DNA of 36,253 nt from Deltaproteobacteria bacterium (GCA_002729515.1 PBYF01000066.1:1-36253); one strand, 5' to 3'; positions 15,920 to 24,339 are shown, numbered from the stretch's first letter. Made by a program: numbers and translations. The notes: generated by a model from the letters alone, not told the origin.

Positions 15920-16906
15920 CTAGAGCCGGCCGTGGAGCGGCACCCGCGGCGCACTCGACATGTCGTGGGCCAGGAAGGCGAGAAGGAGTTGGGTGCCCAC
16001 GATAATAGGCAGGCTCGCGAGAGTCACCTGGCCGCTGCTCGCAAACTGTCCCTGCTCCATGCCACGCACCCAGGCATAAGCTCCCCAGGAGATACCCGCC
16101 ATTACCAGGAAGCCGCCGAATACGAGATTGACCGACGCGATGCTGAAGCTGCGCAGGAAGTAGTTGTAGAAGATCCGCTTCACGAAGTTGACCGAGTGCC
16201 TCGCAAAGAACATCGGCAACACGCCGAGGGGTGAGAGGCTGCTGGGCTCGTCGGTGTACCGCGCCTCGATCGGCACCTCGACCACCACGGCGCGAATCGT
16301 GTTGAGCCGGAACAGCATGTCCGACTCGAAGAAGTAACCCTCGCTGATCTTGTCGAAAGGGAGCAGCGCGGCCACGCGGGCGTGGATGGCCGTAAAGCCG
16401 TTGTTCGGGTCGAAGACGTCCCAGTAGCCGCTCGCGAGCTTCGAAATGAAGGAGAGCACGGCGTTGCCGGCGAAGCGAAGCCAGGGCATCTGGCGGACGT
16501 CCTCGATGTTGAAGAAGCGGTTGCCCTTGGTGTAGTCCGCATCTCCCGCGAGTATGGGGCGCACGAAGCGGGTCACCAGGGCCGGATTCATCTGGCCGTC
16601 TCCGTCGATCTTCACGAGCACCTCGGCCCCGTCCGCCAGGGCCTGGCGATAACCCGTCAGGACCGCCGCACCCACCCCACGGTTGCCCTCGTGGCGCAGC
16701 ACCGTGACCCGCGGGTCACGGCAGTTCTCCTCCACGAACAGCCCTGTCTTCTGCGGGCAGGCATCGTCCACGACGTAGATGCGGTCGACCTCTGGACCGA
16801 TCGCCTCGAGCACTCCGAGTACCTGATCGCGCACGGCAAAGCACGGCACGACCGCCGCGATTCTGCAGCCGGCGAACTCGACCTCGCGATGGGGATGCTC
16901 CGACAC
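15920..16906 (-). CDS. DPM1-like GT2 glycosyltransferase with C-terminal membrane helices
   Basis: The 328-residue protein contains the GT-A core AAVVPCFAVRDQVLGVLEAI, IYVVDDACPQKTG, NRGVGAAVLTGYRQAL and the metal/donor site VKIDGDGQMNP near residue 100, then DPNNGFTAIHARV and EGYFFESDMLFRL. This is the dolichyl- or polyprenyl-phosphate sugar synthase type (DPM1/ArnC/GtrB-like). Two membrane helices follow (LVFGGFLVMAGISWGAYAWV and TLASLPIIVGTQLLLAFLAH). Such enzymes make the lipid-phosphate sugar donor used by GT-C transferases, so it may feed the PMT-like genes at 13770 and 17788. It is the last gene of the minus-strand run that starts at 20712. Confidence 0.88.
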   Translation of the reverse strand: MSEHPHREVEFAGCRIAAVVPCFAVRDQVLGVLEAIGPEVDRIYVVDDACPQKTGLFVEENCRDPRVTVLRHEGNRGVGAAVLTGYRQALADGAEVLVKIDGDGQMNPALVTRFVRPILAGDADYTKGNRFFNIEDVRQMPWLRFAGNAVLSFISKLASGYWDVFDPNNGFTAIHARVAALLPFDKISEGYFFESDMLFRLNTIRAVVVEVPIEARYTDEPSSLSPLGVLPMFFARHSVNFVKRIFYNYFLRSFSIASVNLVFGGFLVMAGISWGAYAWVRGMEQGQFASSGQVTLASLPIIVGTQLLLAFLAHDMSSAPRVPLHGRL

Positions 16907-16961
16907 CCCGAAAGGGTACCTCAGTCCGGCCGCCTGCCGACCTAGCGTGGGTGACGTGGCC

Positions 16962-17411
16962 TCACTCTAGTTTGAGGCTCATCCCCTGGGTTGCAATACT
17001 GAACTTGACGCCCTGCTGCGACGCGCTGAGCTTGATGAAGACACCGTTCTGGTTGCGCATGGCGATGCCTGCAATGCCCCCGCCGACGGCCACTCCAACG
17101 TCCGTTCCGTAGTAGGTGCCGTCGAACTGGGACAGATCGGCGAGGCCCCAGACCTCGCCGCTGGCGCTCACCTTCGACGCCCCCACGTCCGCAACCGAGA
17201 GACCCGAGACTTTGAAGCGGTGCTCGGCGCCGTCCAGAGTCAGAACGCCGCTTCCCCAGCTCACGCCAATCCCGACGGCGACCGAAGTGCTCTCGAGCAC
17301 CAGGGTCGCCGAGGGCGGGCCGAGAGAGTCCTGAGCCGCCGCGTCGGAACCCAGCAGGCCCGCACCGAGACAGAATGCCAATACCCGTAGCACCGGGTCC
17401 GCCCCTCTCAC
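16962..17411 (-). CDS. Small exported protein, unrecognised family
   Basis: The 149-residue protein starts at a GTG directly after the TGA of hspQ. A Sec signal peptide (VLRVLAFCLGAGLLGSDAAAQ, cleavage near AAA-Q) leads into a glycine-rich, beta-strand mature domain: TLVLESTSVAVGIGVSWGSG, LTLDGAEHRFKVSGLSVADV, GTDVGVAVGGGIAGIAMRNQNG and a repeated-strand end. I have seen comparable exported proteins in proteobacteria without a named function. It has no lipobox, membrane helix or catalytic motif. It is probably periplasmic and co-transcribed with hspQ and the GT-C fusion. Confidence 0.72.
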   Translation of the reverse strand: MRGADPVLRVLAFCLGAGLLGSDAAAQDSLGPPSATLVLESTSVAVGIGVSWGSGVLTLDGAEHRFKVSGLSVADVGASKVSASGEVWGLADLSQFDGTYYGTDVGVAVGGGIAGIAMRNQNGVFIKLSASQQGVKFSIATQGMSLKLE

Positions 17412-17738
17412 TCAGTTCGGCCGATGCCGGGCCAGGGTGTAGAAACCGTCGTGCAACTCCCCGAAGATCTCACTCACCATAGGATGGCGGCAGGGCGAAC
17501 CCGTCTCGTCCGGGAGCAGGTTCTGCTCCGAGACGTAGGCCACGTACGTGGTCTCGGCATTTTCCGCCAGCAAGTGATAGTAGGGCTGTTCCCTCCGAGG
17601 CCGAACGTCCTCAGGAATCGCGAGCCACCACTGCTCGGTATTCGAAAATGTGGGGTCCACGTCGAACACGACGCCGCGAAACGGATGGAGCCGGTGCTTC
17701 ACCACCTGGCCGATTCGGAACTTCCCGGAGCCGTTCAC
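17412..17738 (-). CDS. hspQ: HspQ / YccV-like heat-shock, hemimethylated-DNA-binding domain protein
   Basis: The 108-residue protein carries the full HspQ signature: FRIGQVVKHRLHPFRGVVFD, VDPTFSNTEQWWLAIPEDVR, PYYHLLAENAETTYVAYVSE and QNLLPDETGSPCRHP. In enterobacteria HspQ is a heat-shock protein that modulates Lon-dependent degradation and binds hemimethylated DNA. The GTG at 17738 gives a normal family N-terminus. A GTG at 17747 is an alternative, and the longer upstream frame overlaps the neighbouring gene in another register. The length matches the family. It sits between the GT-C fusion (49 bases upstream) and an exported protein. Confidence 0.9.
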   Translation of the reverse strand: MNGSGKFRIGQVVKHRLHPFRGVVFDVDPTFSNTEQWWLAIPEDVRPRREQPYYHLLAENAETTYVAYVSEQNLLPDETGSPCRHPMVSEIFGELHDGFYTLARHRPN

Positions 17739-17787
17739 TTCTTCCACAACCGGGAGAATGCGGGAATCACGGCGCCACGCCAAGCGC

Positions 17788-20712
17788 CTAGTCGACGTAG
17801 CCGAGCTGGCGCAGTCGATCCTCCAGGGCCGGGGGGAGATCGACCGGGGCCGGGGCCTCGGAGATCGGGAGGCCCGTATCCTGGTGGATTGGCGGCCGGG
17901 GGGAAAGCCCCTCCTCCCAGTCGGCGATCGCCGCGTCGAACGCAGCCACCTCGTCGGGCCGCGCCTCCCGGAGATTGCGCCGCTCCCCGGGGTCTCGGGC
18001 CAGGTCGAATAGGAAACCTTCCTCATCGCCATAGGCGGCGTGCCCCTCGATGCGCTTGCGGCGCCCCCGCACCGCGACCCGGCGCAGTGGACGCTGGTCT
18101 TTGTGGGCGGGACGCAGAATCGCAGGGTAGACGCCGCGGCCCTGCGGAAGCGTCGCCTGCCCCGAGAGCACCGGAGACAGGTCGAGACCGCGCAAGCCTT
18201 CCGGTGCCGCGACGTTCGCCAGGGAGAGCAGCGTCGGCAGCAGGTCGAGGTGCCACGCCGGACCGTCGATGACCATCCCACCCCGCTCGCGGAAGAAACG
18301 CGGCCACGAGATCACCAGCGGAACGCGCAGCACCTCTTCGAAGGGCACGTATTCGTGTTTTGGCAAACCGTGTTCGCAAAAGCTCTCACCATGGTCTGCC
18401 GTCACCACGAAGAGCGTGTCGTCCCACTGGCCGAGCCCCTCGAGCGTGGCGCGGATACGCGCCACCGCTTCATCGACCTGACCGATGCGCGCGTCGTAGC
18501 TCCTCACGATCGCCGCCAGGTCCCGCTCGGCTTCGGGCGAGGCGCGAAACGCTTCGTCCAGGACGTCGTCGCCACACGGCAGGAGCACCCCGTGCGCCTC
18601 TGCGAGTTGGTTGTAGAGGCTGCAGAGGTACTGCTCTCCGGCGGGAATCTCGCGACGCCGCTCGGGGCCGTAGAGCCGGCTGCCCGGGTAGCGCCGCCGC
18701 AGGGCGTCGATCTCCACATCGCTCGGAAGTCCCCGATCGGGATTCTCGCTCCGGTAGCGCGCGAAACCGCCGTACGGAAAATGGGCCGCATAGGTGTGCA
18801 GGAAGAGGAACCAGCGCTCGTCCCGATTCTTGCGGATCCAATCGAGCACGCTGGGAAGCACGCGCTGCACCACCTCAACGGGGGGATGCCGGCGGTAGAC
18901 CTCGAATCCCCGCGCAAAGCCGAAACGCGACTCCAGGTAGGCGCCCTCGTGGAACGCCCGGGTGCGGTAGCCGGAAGCAGCCAGCAGTTCGGCCAGGGTC
19001 GGCACCGCGGGCGCAAGGCGGGCCGCGTCCACGCTGACACCGTGCTCTCCGGGGTCGAGACCCGTGAAGATCGACATGTGCGCCGGGAGCGTGTAGTTCG
19101 ATGCCGCGTAGAATCGCTCGATGCGCGCTCCTTGCGCGGCGAGGCGCTCGATGGCGGGCGTCTTGGCCGCATCGAACCGATCGTCGCGCGCCGTGTCCAC
19201 ACTGAGCAACACGATGCGGGCCGGGACGAGCGGCGCGTTCGGTGCGGGCTCCGCCGCCGTCGCGCCACCCAGCTCCCAGATCCGAGCAGCCCGGGGCCCG
19301 AAGCGCACCGCGCCTAGCACGACGAAGAGGCCGAGCGCCGTGGCAGCAACCGCGAGGCTGCGCCGCGAGCAACCAGCCCGCAGCCCGCGCATACCGGCGG
19401 TGCAGGCAAACCCGGCGTAGGCGAGGAGCAGGGGTTCGAAGGGCAGTCGGTACTTGGGAAACGCGTTTGCCGCCACGTGAACCGCCAGCAACGGCACCAT
19501 GGCGAAAAGCGGCAACGTGCGCCGGGCCAGGCCCGGAGCCGCGGCGGCCCCCAGCACGGCCGCCGAGACGGCAAAGAGCGTGAAGACCCAGGTGAAGACG
19601 AGCACCCCGCGCACTGCCGCATCCGAAACGGACCCGTAGGCCCCCTGTCGAAGCTTCGCGAGCACGTCGTCGACTGGACTCGAGAGCTCGCCCAGATTGA
19701 GGACGAGCTTTCGCAGCAACCACGCCGGCTGTGCCTCGCGGATCAACTCGAGCGCCTCGCGGCGCGAAACGTCCAGGCGCTCGCGCTCGTCGGGGATCGA
19801 CACATAGCGCCGGCGAAAATCGCGCACCTCGGGCCAGTCGCGCTCGAACCACTCGACGTCCGAAAGCGTGTTGCCCTCGCGCAGACCCATCCAGCCCACC
19901 GTGGAGACCGGAACCACACGGTCCAGCTCGGCGTGGTTGCGAACACTCCAGGGCACGATCGTGAGCGCCGCCACCAGCCCGAGAAGCACCGCGTGAGCTG
20001 CGGCCGTGCGCCGCGCATCAGACGTGACCACCCACCAGAGGCCGATGGCCGCCGCAACCGGCAGGGCGATCTCGCGCGTGAGCCCGGCGAGACCGAATAC
20101 GACCCCCGCGGCGACGGCAATCCCCGCTCGGGGATGCCGCGTCCACACCACCCCGAGCGCCAGACCGCCAGAGAGAAGCACACTGAAAAGTGTCTCGGAC
20201 CACAGATAGTGGCTCGCGGCGACCAGTCCGGGATGAACCGCGGCCAGCAACGCGGCGACGAAAGCCGCACGACCACCGAAGAGCGTCCACGCCAGCACAG
20301 CGGTCACGGCGACCACCAGGATCCCGGCCGCAACCGCGACGGCCACGAGGGGTGCGAGGAACGCGCGGTGGCCCGCGTCCATCTCCACCGGCTGACGCTG
20401 CGCAAGCTCGACTAGCAGGTCGGGGCGCTGCGCGATCACCTCCACGTCCACGAAGGGTGCCAGCAGCGCCGCCTGACCTGGCGGCCAACGAGCGCGCATA
20501 CCGTGTGGACCGAAGATGTGACCCTCTCCCCGTGCGATGCGAACAGCGGTCTCCGTGTAATAGAGTTCATCGCCCATCGGAGTCACCGGGAAGACCCAGA
20601 CCGCGACAGCCGCACGCAATAGACCGGCCAGCAGGATCACCGCCACGACGCGCGGCCCCCACCCGCGCGTCGCCGCCCGTTCGGGCCCCGGCGACCTGGC
20701 TTCTGTAATCAT
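17788..20712 (-). CDS. Fusion of a GT-C glycosyltransferase and an alkaline-phosphatase-superfamily (sulfatase-like) domain
   Basis: 974 residues from ATG 20712. Residues 1-490 are a PMT-like membrane enzyme: first helix VVAVILLAGLLRAAVAVWVF, periplasmic loop TPMGDELYYTETAVRIARGE, ARWPPGQAALLAP, then about ten helices and a late NAFPKYRLPFEPLLLAYAG. Residues 497-960 are an AP-superfamily domain: LLSVDTARDDRFDA (first metal site), NYTLPAHMSIFTGLDPGEHG (nucleophile loop), LFVVTADHGESFCEHGLPKH (second metal site), and a sulfatase-style tail GFLFDLARDPGERRNL. The nucleophile position holds Thr (about residue 540) and not the Cys/Ser that sulfatases convert to formylglycine. Phosphotransfer or phosphodiester hydrolysis, as in LtaS, EptA or NPP enzymes, is therefore more likely than sulfate release. 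Upstream in-frame sequence to 20868 overlaps the divergent promoter region and was rejected. Confidence 0.85.
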   Translation of the reverse strand: MITEARSPGPERAATRGWGPRVVAVILLAGLLRAAVAVWVFPVTPMGDELYYTETAVRIARGEGHIFGPHGMRARWPPGQAALLAPFVDVEVIAQRPDLLVELAQRQPVEMDAGHRAFLAPLVAVAVAAGILVVAVTAVLAWTLFGGRAAFVAALLAAVHPGLVAASHYLWSETLFSVLLSGGLALGVVWTRHPRAGIAVAAGVVFGLAGLTREIALPVAAAIGLWWVVTSDARRTAAAHAVLLGLVAALTIVPWSVRNHAELDRVVPVSTVGWMGLREGNTLSDVEWFERDWPEVRDFRRRYVSIPDERERLDVSRREALELIREAQPAWLLRKLVLNLGELSSPVDDVLAKLRQGAYGSVSDAAVRGVLVFTWVFTLFAVSAAVLGAAAAPGLARRTLPLFAMVPLLAVHVAANAFPKYRLPFEPLLLAYAGFACTAGMRGLRAGCSRRSLAVAATALGLFVVLGAVRFGPRAARIWELGGATAAEPAPNAPLVPARIVLLSVDTARDDRFDAAKTPAIERLAAQGARIERFYAASNYTLPAHMSIFTGLDPGEHGVSVDAARLAPAVPTLAELLAASGYRTRAFHEGAYLESRFGFARGFEVYRRHPPVEVVQRVLPSVLDWIRKNRDERWFLFLHTYAAHFPYGGFARYRSENPDRGLPSDVEIDALRRRYPGSRLYGPERRREIPAGEQYLCSLYNQLAEAHGVLLPCGDDVLDEAFRASPEAERDLAAIVRSYDARIGQVDEAVARIRATLEGLGQWDDTLFVVTADHGESFCEHGLPKHEYVPFEEVLRVPLVISWPRFFRERGGMVIDGPAWHLDLLPTLLSLANVAAPEGLRGLDLSPVLSGQATLPQGRGVYPAILRPAHKDQRPLRRVAVRGRRKRIEGHAAYGDEEGFLFDLARDPGERRNLREARPDEVAAFDAAIADWEEGLSPRPPIHQDTGLPISEAPAPVDLPPALEDRLRQLGYVD

Positions 20713-20758
20713 TCGGCGCGCTTTCCACTCGGGAGCATACCGACTAAGCTCAAGTGAC

Positions 20759-21709
20759 GTGCACGCCCTCCGATTTGACGGTAGCGGCGTCCAACTCGAG
20801 GACGTCGCGGAGCCGCGGCCTTGTGATGAGACTGTCATCGTCCGCGTGCGCCTGGCCGGTATCTGCAAGACGGACCTCGAGATCGTGCGTGGCTACATGG
20901 GCTTTCGCGGCACGCTCGGGCACGAGTTCGTGGGGGTCGTGGAAGAGGGCCCCGAAGAGTTGCGCGGGCAGCGCGTGGTCGGTGAGATCAACTTCGCCTG
21001 CCAGAGCTGTCCGACCTGTGCCCAGGGACTCCAGCGCCACTGCCCGCACCGACAGGTGATGGGTATCCTCGATGCAGACGGCGCATTCGCCGACTTCGTT
21101 CGGATTCCAGCGGCAAACCTCCACCCGGTGCCCGACCGCGTCTCGGACGAGCAAGCGGTCTTCACCGAGCCTCTCGCAGCCGCCTTCGAGATCTTGGAGC
21201 AGGTCCACATCGAACCCGGACGCGATTGCGTCGTATTCGGGGACGGCAAGCTCGGCCTGCTCGTGGCCCAGGTGCTTCATCAAGCGGGCGCCCGGGTGGT
21301 CAGCGTCGGACGGCACCCGGAGAAGCTTGCACTCGTCGCGAAGCGCGACATCGAGACGGTACTCCTCGACGATTGGTGCGGCGACCAGGTCTCCCTGGTC
21401 GTCGAGGCGACGGGAAGCGCCGAGGGCTTCGAGCGGGCCGTCTCCGCGCTTCGCCCGCGCGGGACCCTCGTCCTGAAGACCACCGTCTCCGAGCGACCGA
21501 GCCTTGATCTCGCTCCGCTGGTGATCAATGAAATCCGGGTCGTGGGTTCGCGGTGCGGACCCTTTCCACCCGCGCTCCGCGCCCTCGAAACCGGCTCCGT
21601 CGACGTAGGATCGATGATCACCGAACGCCTGCCGCTGTCCGACGGCGTCGAAGCACTGCGTCGCGCGGACTCGCGCGGAACCCTCAAGGTACTGATCGAG
21701 AACTCGTAG
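20759..21709 (+). CDS. Zinc-dependent medium-chain alcohol dehydrogenase
   Basis: The 316-residue protein starts with GTG. The catalytic zinc ligands are visible as Cys36 in GICKTD and His55-Glu56 in LGHEF. The structural zinc loop has four cysteines (81, 84, 87, 95) in CQSCPTCAQGLQRHC. The Rossmann part has VVFGDGKLGLLVAQVLHQAG, followed by a polar VSVGRHPEKL that hints at nucleotide selection. At 316 residues it is somewhat shorter than typical sorbitol or threonine dehydrogenases (about 345). The substrate is unknown. It is divergent from the GT-C fusion gene and convergent with the NFACT gene, and a C-terminal LKVLIENS is normal for the family. Confidence 0.87.
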   Translation: MHALRFDGSGVQLEDVAEPRPCDETVIVRVRLAGICKTDLEIVRGYMGFRGTLGHEFVGVVEEGPEELRGQRVVGEINFACQSCPTCAQGLQRHCPHRQVMGILDADGAFADFVRIPAANLHPVPDRVSDEQAVFTEPLAAAFEILEQVHIEPGRDCVVFGDGKLGLLVAQVLHQAGARVVSVGRHPEKLALVAKRDIETVLLDDWCGDQVSLVVEATGSAEGFERAVSALRPRGTLVLKTTVSERPSLDLAPLVINEIRVVGSRCGPFPPALRALETGSVDVGSMITERLPLSDGVEALRRADSRGTLKVLIENS

Positions 21710-21742
21710 CGGGCTGCTCGACGACGGTGCGGGGAGCGCCGT

Positions 21743-23248
21743 TCAGTCCTCGATCCGAGCGCCGAGAACTCGTTCCAGGCGCGCCTCGGCGCGGCGCAAG
21801 TGCACCGTGCGTCCGCCGTGCACGGTCACGAGACCGGGCTTGGCCCCCTTGGGCTTCCTCACGTTTCGGATCGGAACCACGTGCACGTCTGCACGGCTCG
21901 CGTTCTTCGCCTTCGAGTAGTGCACGGCGAGTTCGCAGGCATCGAGCACGGCGTCCGAGGGCGGATCGTCGCGGCCTTCCGTGCGAAGGACGACGTGGCT
22001 CCCCGGAGCTCCGTCGAGGTGGAAGAAGAGGTCCTTGCCCCGCGCCAGCCGCGTCGTCAGGAAATCGTTGGCCGCGTCGCTGCGCCCCACCCAGACCTCG
22101 AGCCCTCCCGCCGTCACGTAGCGACGGGGGACGAGACGCCGCGGAACGCGGTGCTTGCCGAGTTGGACCTCCGCCGGCGGACCCGCGCGAGCCCCTCGCG
22201 GCCCCGGAACAACGGGCGTGTGGCGCGCCAGGAGAGAGCGCACCTCTTCGGTCCCGGCGAAGACGCGAAGTGCCTCGTCGTCCGCTGCCGCGGCGAAACG
22301 CGCGCTCAACGCTTCCAACTCTCGCTGCGCTTTGCTCACCGAATCGTGCTGCGCTCCTCCCTTCGCGAGCCGGCGCAGCGCTTTCTTGTAGCGCCGGAAG
22401 AGACCGTCGAGATTCTCGGAAGGAGACAGGGCCGGATCGAGCGCGATCGTCACATCTTCGCCGCTGACGTCGTCGCGCACGGTCACCGCAGTCGTGCCAC
22501 GCCGCACCCGGGACAGGGCGCCCTTCAGCAGCTCGCCGTGGCGCGCGAGTTCTTCGGCCTGCCGCGATTTCGCGAGCTCGGCCGCGAGCTTGTCGAGCTT
22601 GCGGGCCACGCGCCTTCGTTCGCGCGAAAGGGACCGGTCGATGCGGCGACGCAGTTCCGCCTGCGAGTCGGCCACCTCCTGCGCCCCGTAGTGCTCCTCG
22701 ATCGCCGCGAGCAGCTCCGCGTCACCGACCGCTTCGAAGCGGTCCGCGCCGCGACGCGGAGGGCCCGTTTCCGGCGCCTTCCACGGCGCCCCGAGCGCCA
22801 ACTCCGGACGCGTCCCAGCGAGCGGACGCAGCGCAGCCACGAGGCAGCCTTGGGCGTCGAAGGCGTAGAGGTTGCTTCGCCGCGCAAGCAGCTGGAGCAC
22901 GAGACGCACGTCCCCGGTGGGCGCGGTCAGATCCAGGGCCACCACGCGGTCTTCGCCGGGCAACCGCAGGCCTTCGATCCGGGCGCCCGAGACGTGCGCC
23001 TTCAGCCACTGGGCGAAACGCGGGGGGCTCGGGGGACGCCGGGGCGGGCGCGAAAGGAGCGAGAGACGCCCCGCATCCGGGTTGCTGCTGAGCAACAGGT
23101 GGACGCGACCGGCGCCTTCGGCATCCGAGCCGTAAGCCGTCAGCACCACTCGCTGGCCATCCGGCTGGGCAATCTCCTGGATTCGGCGCCCGACGACTCG
23201 GGGCTCCACAACCCGCACCGCACGCTCGAGTTCGGTGAGGCTCAGCAA
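21743..23248 (-). CDS. NFACT (RqcH-like) ribosome-associated quality-control family protein
   Basis: About 501 residues from a TTG at 23248 (LLSLTELERAVRVVEPRVVG), four bases after the mutM stop. NFACT-N occupies roughly 1-170 and keeps an Asp-Arg pair (residues 100-101, PGEDRVVALDL), matching the DR pair needed by RqcH for tRNA binding. A charged coiled-coil/helical middle follows (ERRRVARKLDKLAAELAKSR, RRYKKALRRLAKG). The NFACT-R end has KDLFFHLDGAPGSHVVLRTE, HYSKAKNASRADVHVV and VRKPKGAKPGLVTV. Bacterial RqcH binds obstructed 50S subunits and adds C-terminal alanine tails. Older annotations call this family fibronectin-binding protein. A longer start to 23359 would overlap mutM. Confidence 0.85.
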   Translation of the reverse strand: MLSLTELERAVRVVEPRVVGRRIQEIAQPDGQRVVLTAYGSDAEGAGRVHLLLSSNPDAGRLSLLSRPPRRPPSPPRFAQWLKAHVSGARIEGLRLPGEDRVVALDLTAPTGDVRLVLQLLARRSNLYAFDAQGCLVAALRPLAGTRPELALGAPWKAPETGPPRRGADRFEAVGDAELLAAIEEHYGAQEVADSQAELRRRIDRSLSRERRRVARKLDKLAAELAKSRQAEELARHGELLKGALSRVRRGTTAVTVRDDVSGEDVTIALDPALSPSENLDGLFRRYKKALRRLAKGGAQHDSVSKAQRELEALSARFAAAADDEALRVFAGTEEVRSLLARHTPVVPGPRGARAGPPAEVQLGKHRVPRRLVPRRYVTAGGLEVWVGRSDAANDFLTTRLARGKDLFFHLDGAPGSHVVLRTEGRDDPPSDAVLDACELAVHYSKAKNASRADVHVVPIRNVRKPKGAKPGLVTVHGGRTVHLRRAEARLERVLGARIED

Positions 23249-23252
23249 CGAG

Positions 23253-24128
23253 CTACCGCTGACACCGGGGGCAGTAGTGGGTTCCACGCTGTCCCACGAC
23301 GATGCGACGCACCGGTGCGTCACAAACGAGACAGGGCTCGCCCTGGCGGGCGTAGACACGGCGCTCGTCCTGAAAACCGCCGTCGGAACCGTCGGGGGTC
23401 ACGTAGTCGCGGATGCTCGTTCCCCCCGTCTCGATCGCGCGCTCGAGCACGTTCCGGACCTCCACTGCGATCCGATCCGACTCTGCGCGGGTCACGCGCG
23501 CAGCCCGCCGCGTCGGACGCACACGCGCGCGGTGGAGCGCCTCGTCGGCGTAGATGTTCCCAATTCCCGTCACCACGGTCTGGTCGAGGAGAAAGCTCTT
23601 GATCGCCACCCGCCTCCCTCGGGTCGCCGCAAAGAGCAGCTCTCCCGTCACGTCGAGCGCGTCGGCGCCCAGGCGCTCGAGACGCGGGTGACTCTCGCCG
23701 CTCGCAAGCAGCAATATCTTTCCAAACTTGCGAACGTCGCGGAAGTAGACATCGGGAGCACCGTCCTCGAATCGGAAGTGCAGGTGCGTATGCGCATCGG
23801 GCCGAAAGCCGCGTTGCTCTTCCGGCACAAGTGAGGCACGGGCCGTGGCCGAAAGCAACCGAACGCTGCTGGCACCCGCCCCGAAGAGCTGGCCCGTCAT
23901 CCCGAGATGAACGATCAGCCGGCTTCCACCTTCCAGATTGGAGACCAGGTACTTGCCTCGGCGTCCCAGGAACTCGACCCGGCGGCCACGGAGCCCGCGC
24001 CTCAGCTGCACCGGTGAGGTCAAGAAGAGATAGCTGTCGCCCGTAGTCTCGAGCTGTCGAATGCGCCGGCCGACCAGCAGGGGCTCGATGCGGCGCCGCG
24101 TGACCTCGACCTCAGGGAGTTCCGGCAT
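23253..24128 (-). CDS. mutM: Formamidopyrimidine-DNA glycosylase (Fpg/MutM)
   Basis: The 291-residue protein begins MPELPEVEVTRRRIEPLLVG, the invariant Fpg N-terminus with the catalytic Pro2 and Glu3. Further landmarks are GRRGKYLVSNLEGG (beta-turn Lys), LIVHLGMTGQLF, the helix-two-turn-helix GIGNIYADEALHRARVRPTR and the C-terminal zinc finger CLVCDAPV...HYCPRCQR with four Cys. It removes 8-oxoguanine and other oxidised purines and nicks the AP site. ATG 24128 gives the canonical start; a TTG two codons earlier is rejected because Pro must follow Met. Only four bases separate it from the NFACT gene. Confidence 0.97.
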   Translation of the reverse strand: MPELPEVEVTRRRIEPLLVGRRIRQLETTGDSYLFLTSPVQLRRGLRGRRVEFLGRRGKYLVSNLEGGSRLIVHLGMTGQLFGAGASSVRLLSATARASLVPEEQRGFRPDAHTHLHFRFEDGAPDVYFRDVRKFGKILLLASGESHPRLERLGADALDVTGELLFAATRGRRVAIKSFLLDQTVVTGIGNIYADEALHRARVRPTRRAARVTRAESDRIAVEVRNVLERAIETGGTSIRDYVTPDGSDGGFQDERRVYARQGEPCLVCDAPVRRIVVGQRGTHYCPRCQR

Positions 24129-24185
24129 GCGCAATGCTTAGCCGCTGACCCCTCGTCCCGCATGAACCGAATTCCACCGCGCCCA

Positions 24186-24219
24186 GGAGGGGCCGCGACC
24201 CCTCCCCCCGCACACGGGG
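24186..24219 (-). other. Two adjacent GC hairpins between the M50 gene and mutM
   Basis: GGAGGGG (24186-24192) pairs with CCCCTCC (24199-24205). Directly next to it CCCCG (24206-24210) pairs with CGGGG (24215-24219). The 188-base gap 24129-24316 otherwise shows only the 22-base duplication described separately. There is no T-run, so these could be an attenuator, an mRNA-processing site or a weak terminator. Confidence 0.45.
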
Positions 24220-24306
24220 ACGCGGCCTCCGGGCAGCTGCGACGAGGCGGAGCAGCCAGCGCCAGATCTCCTGCACCGGGGCGCTTCGACTCCGCAGAAG
24301 TACTCC

Positions 24307-24339
24307 GGGAAAGAGCCTACAGGTATTCGGGAAAGAGCA
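24307..24339. repeat. Imperfect 22-bp tandem duplication across the end of the M50 gene
   Basis: CGGGAAAGAGC occurs at 24307-24317 and again at 24329-24339, 22 bases apart. On the minus strand the gene's last codons (CTCTTTCCCGAATAC, then the stop) are echoed just downstream as CTCTTTCCCGGAGTAC. Confidence 0.75.

Noticed and set aside
17788..20712. Plain sulfatase annotation for the C-terminal domain
   Set aside because: The nucleophile position is Thr in TLPAH, which cannot become formylglycine, so sulfate ester cleavage by the standard mechanism is unlikely.
21800..23602. 600-codon plus-strand frame opposite the NFACT gene
   Set aside because: No recognisable motifs, strongly Arg-rich, and the minus strand carries full NFACT signatures.
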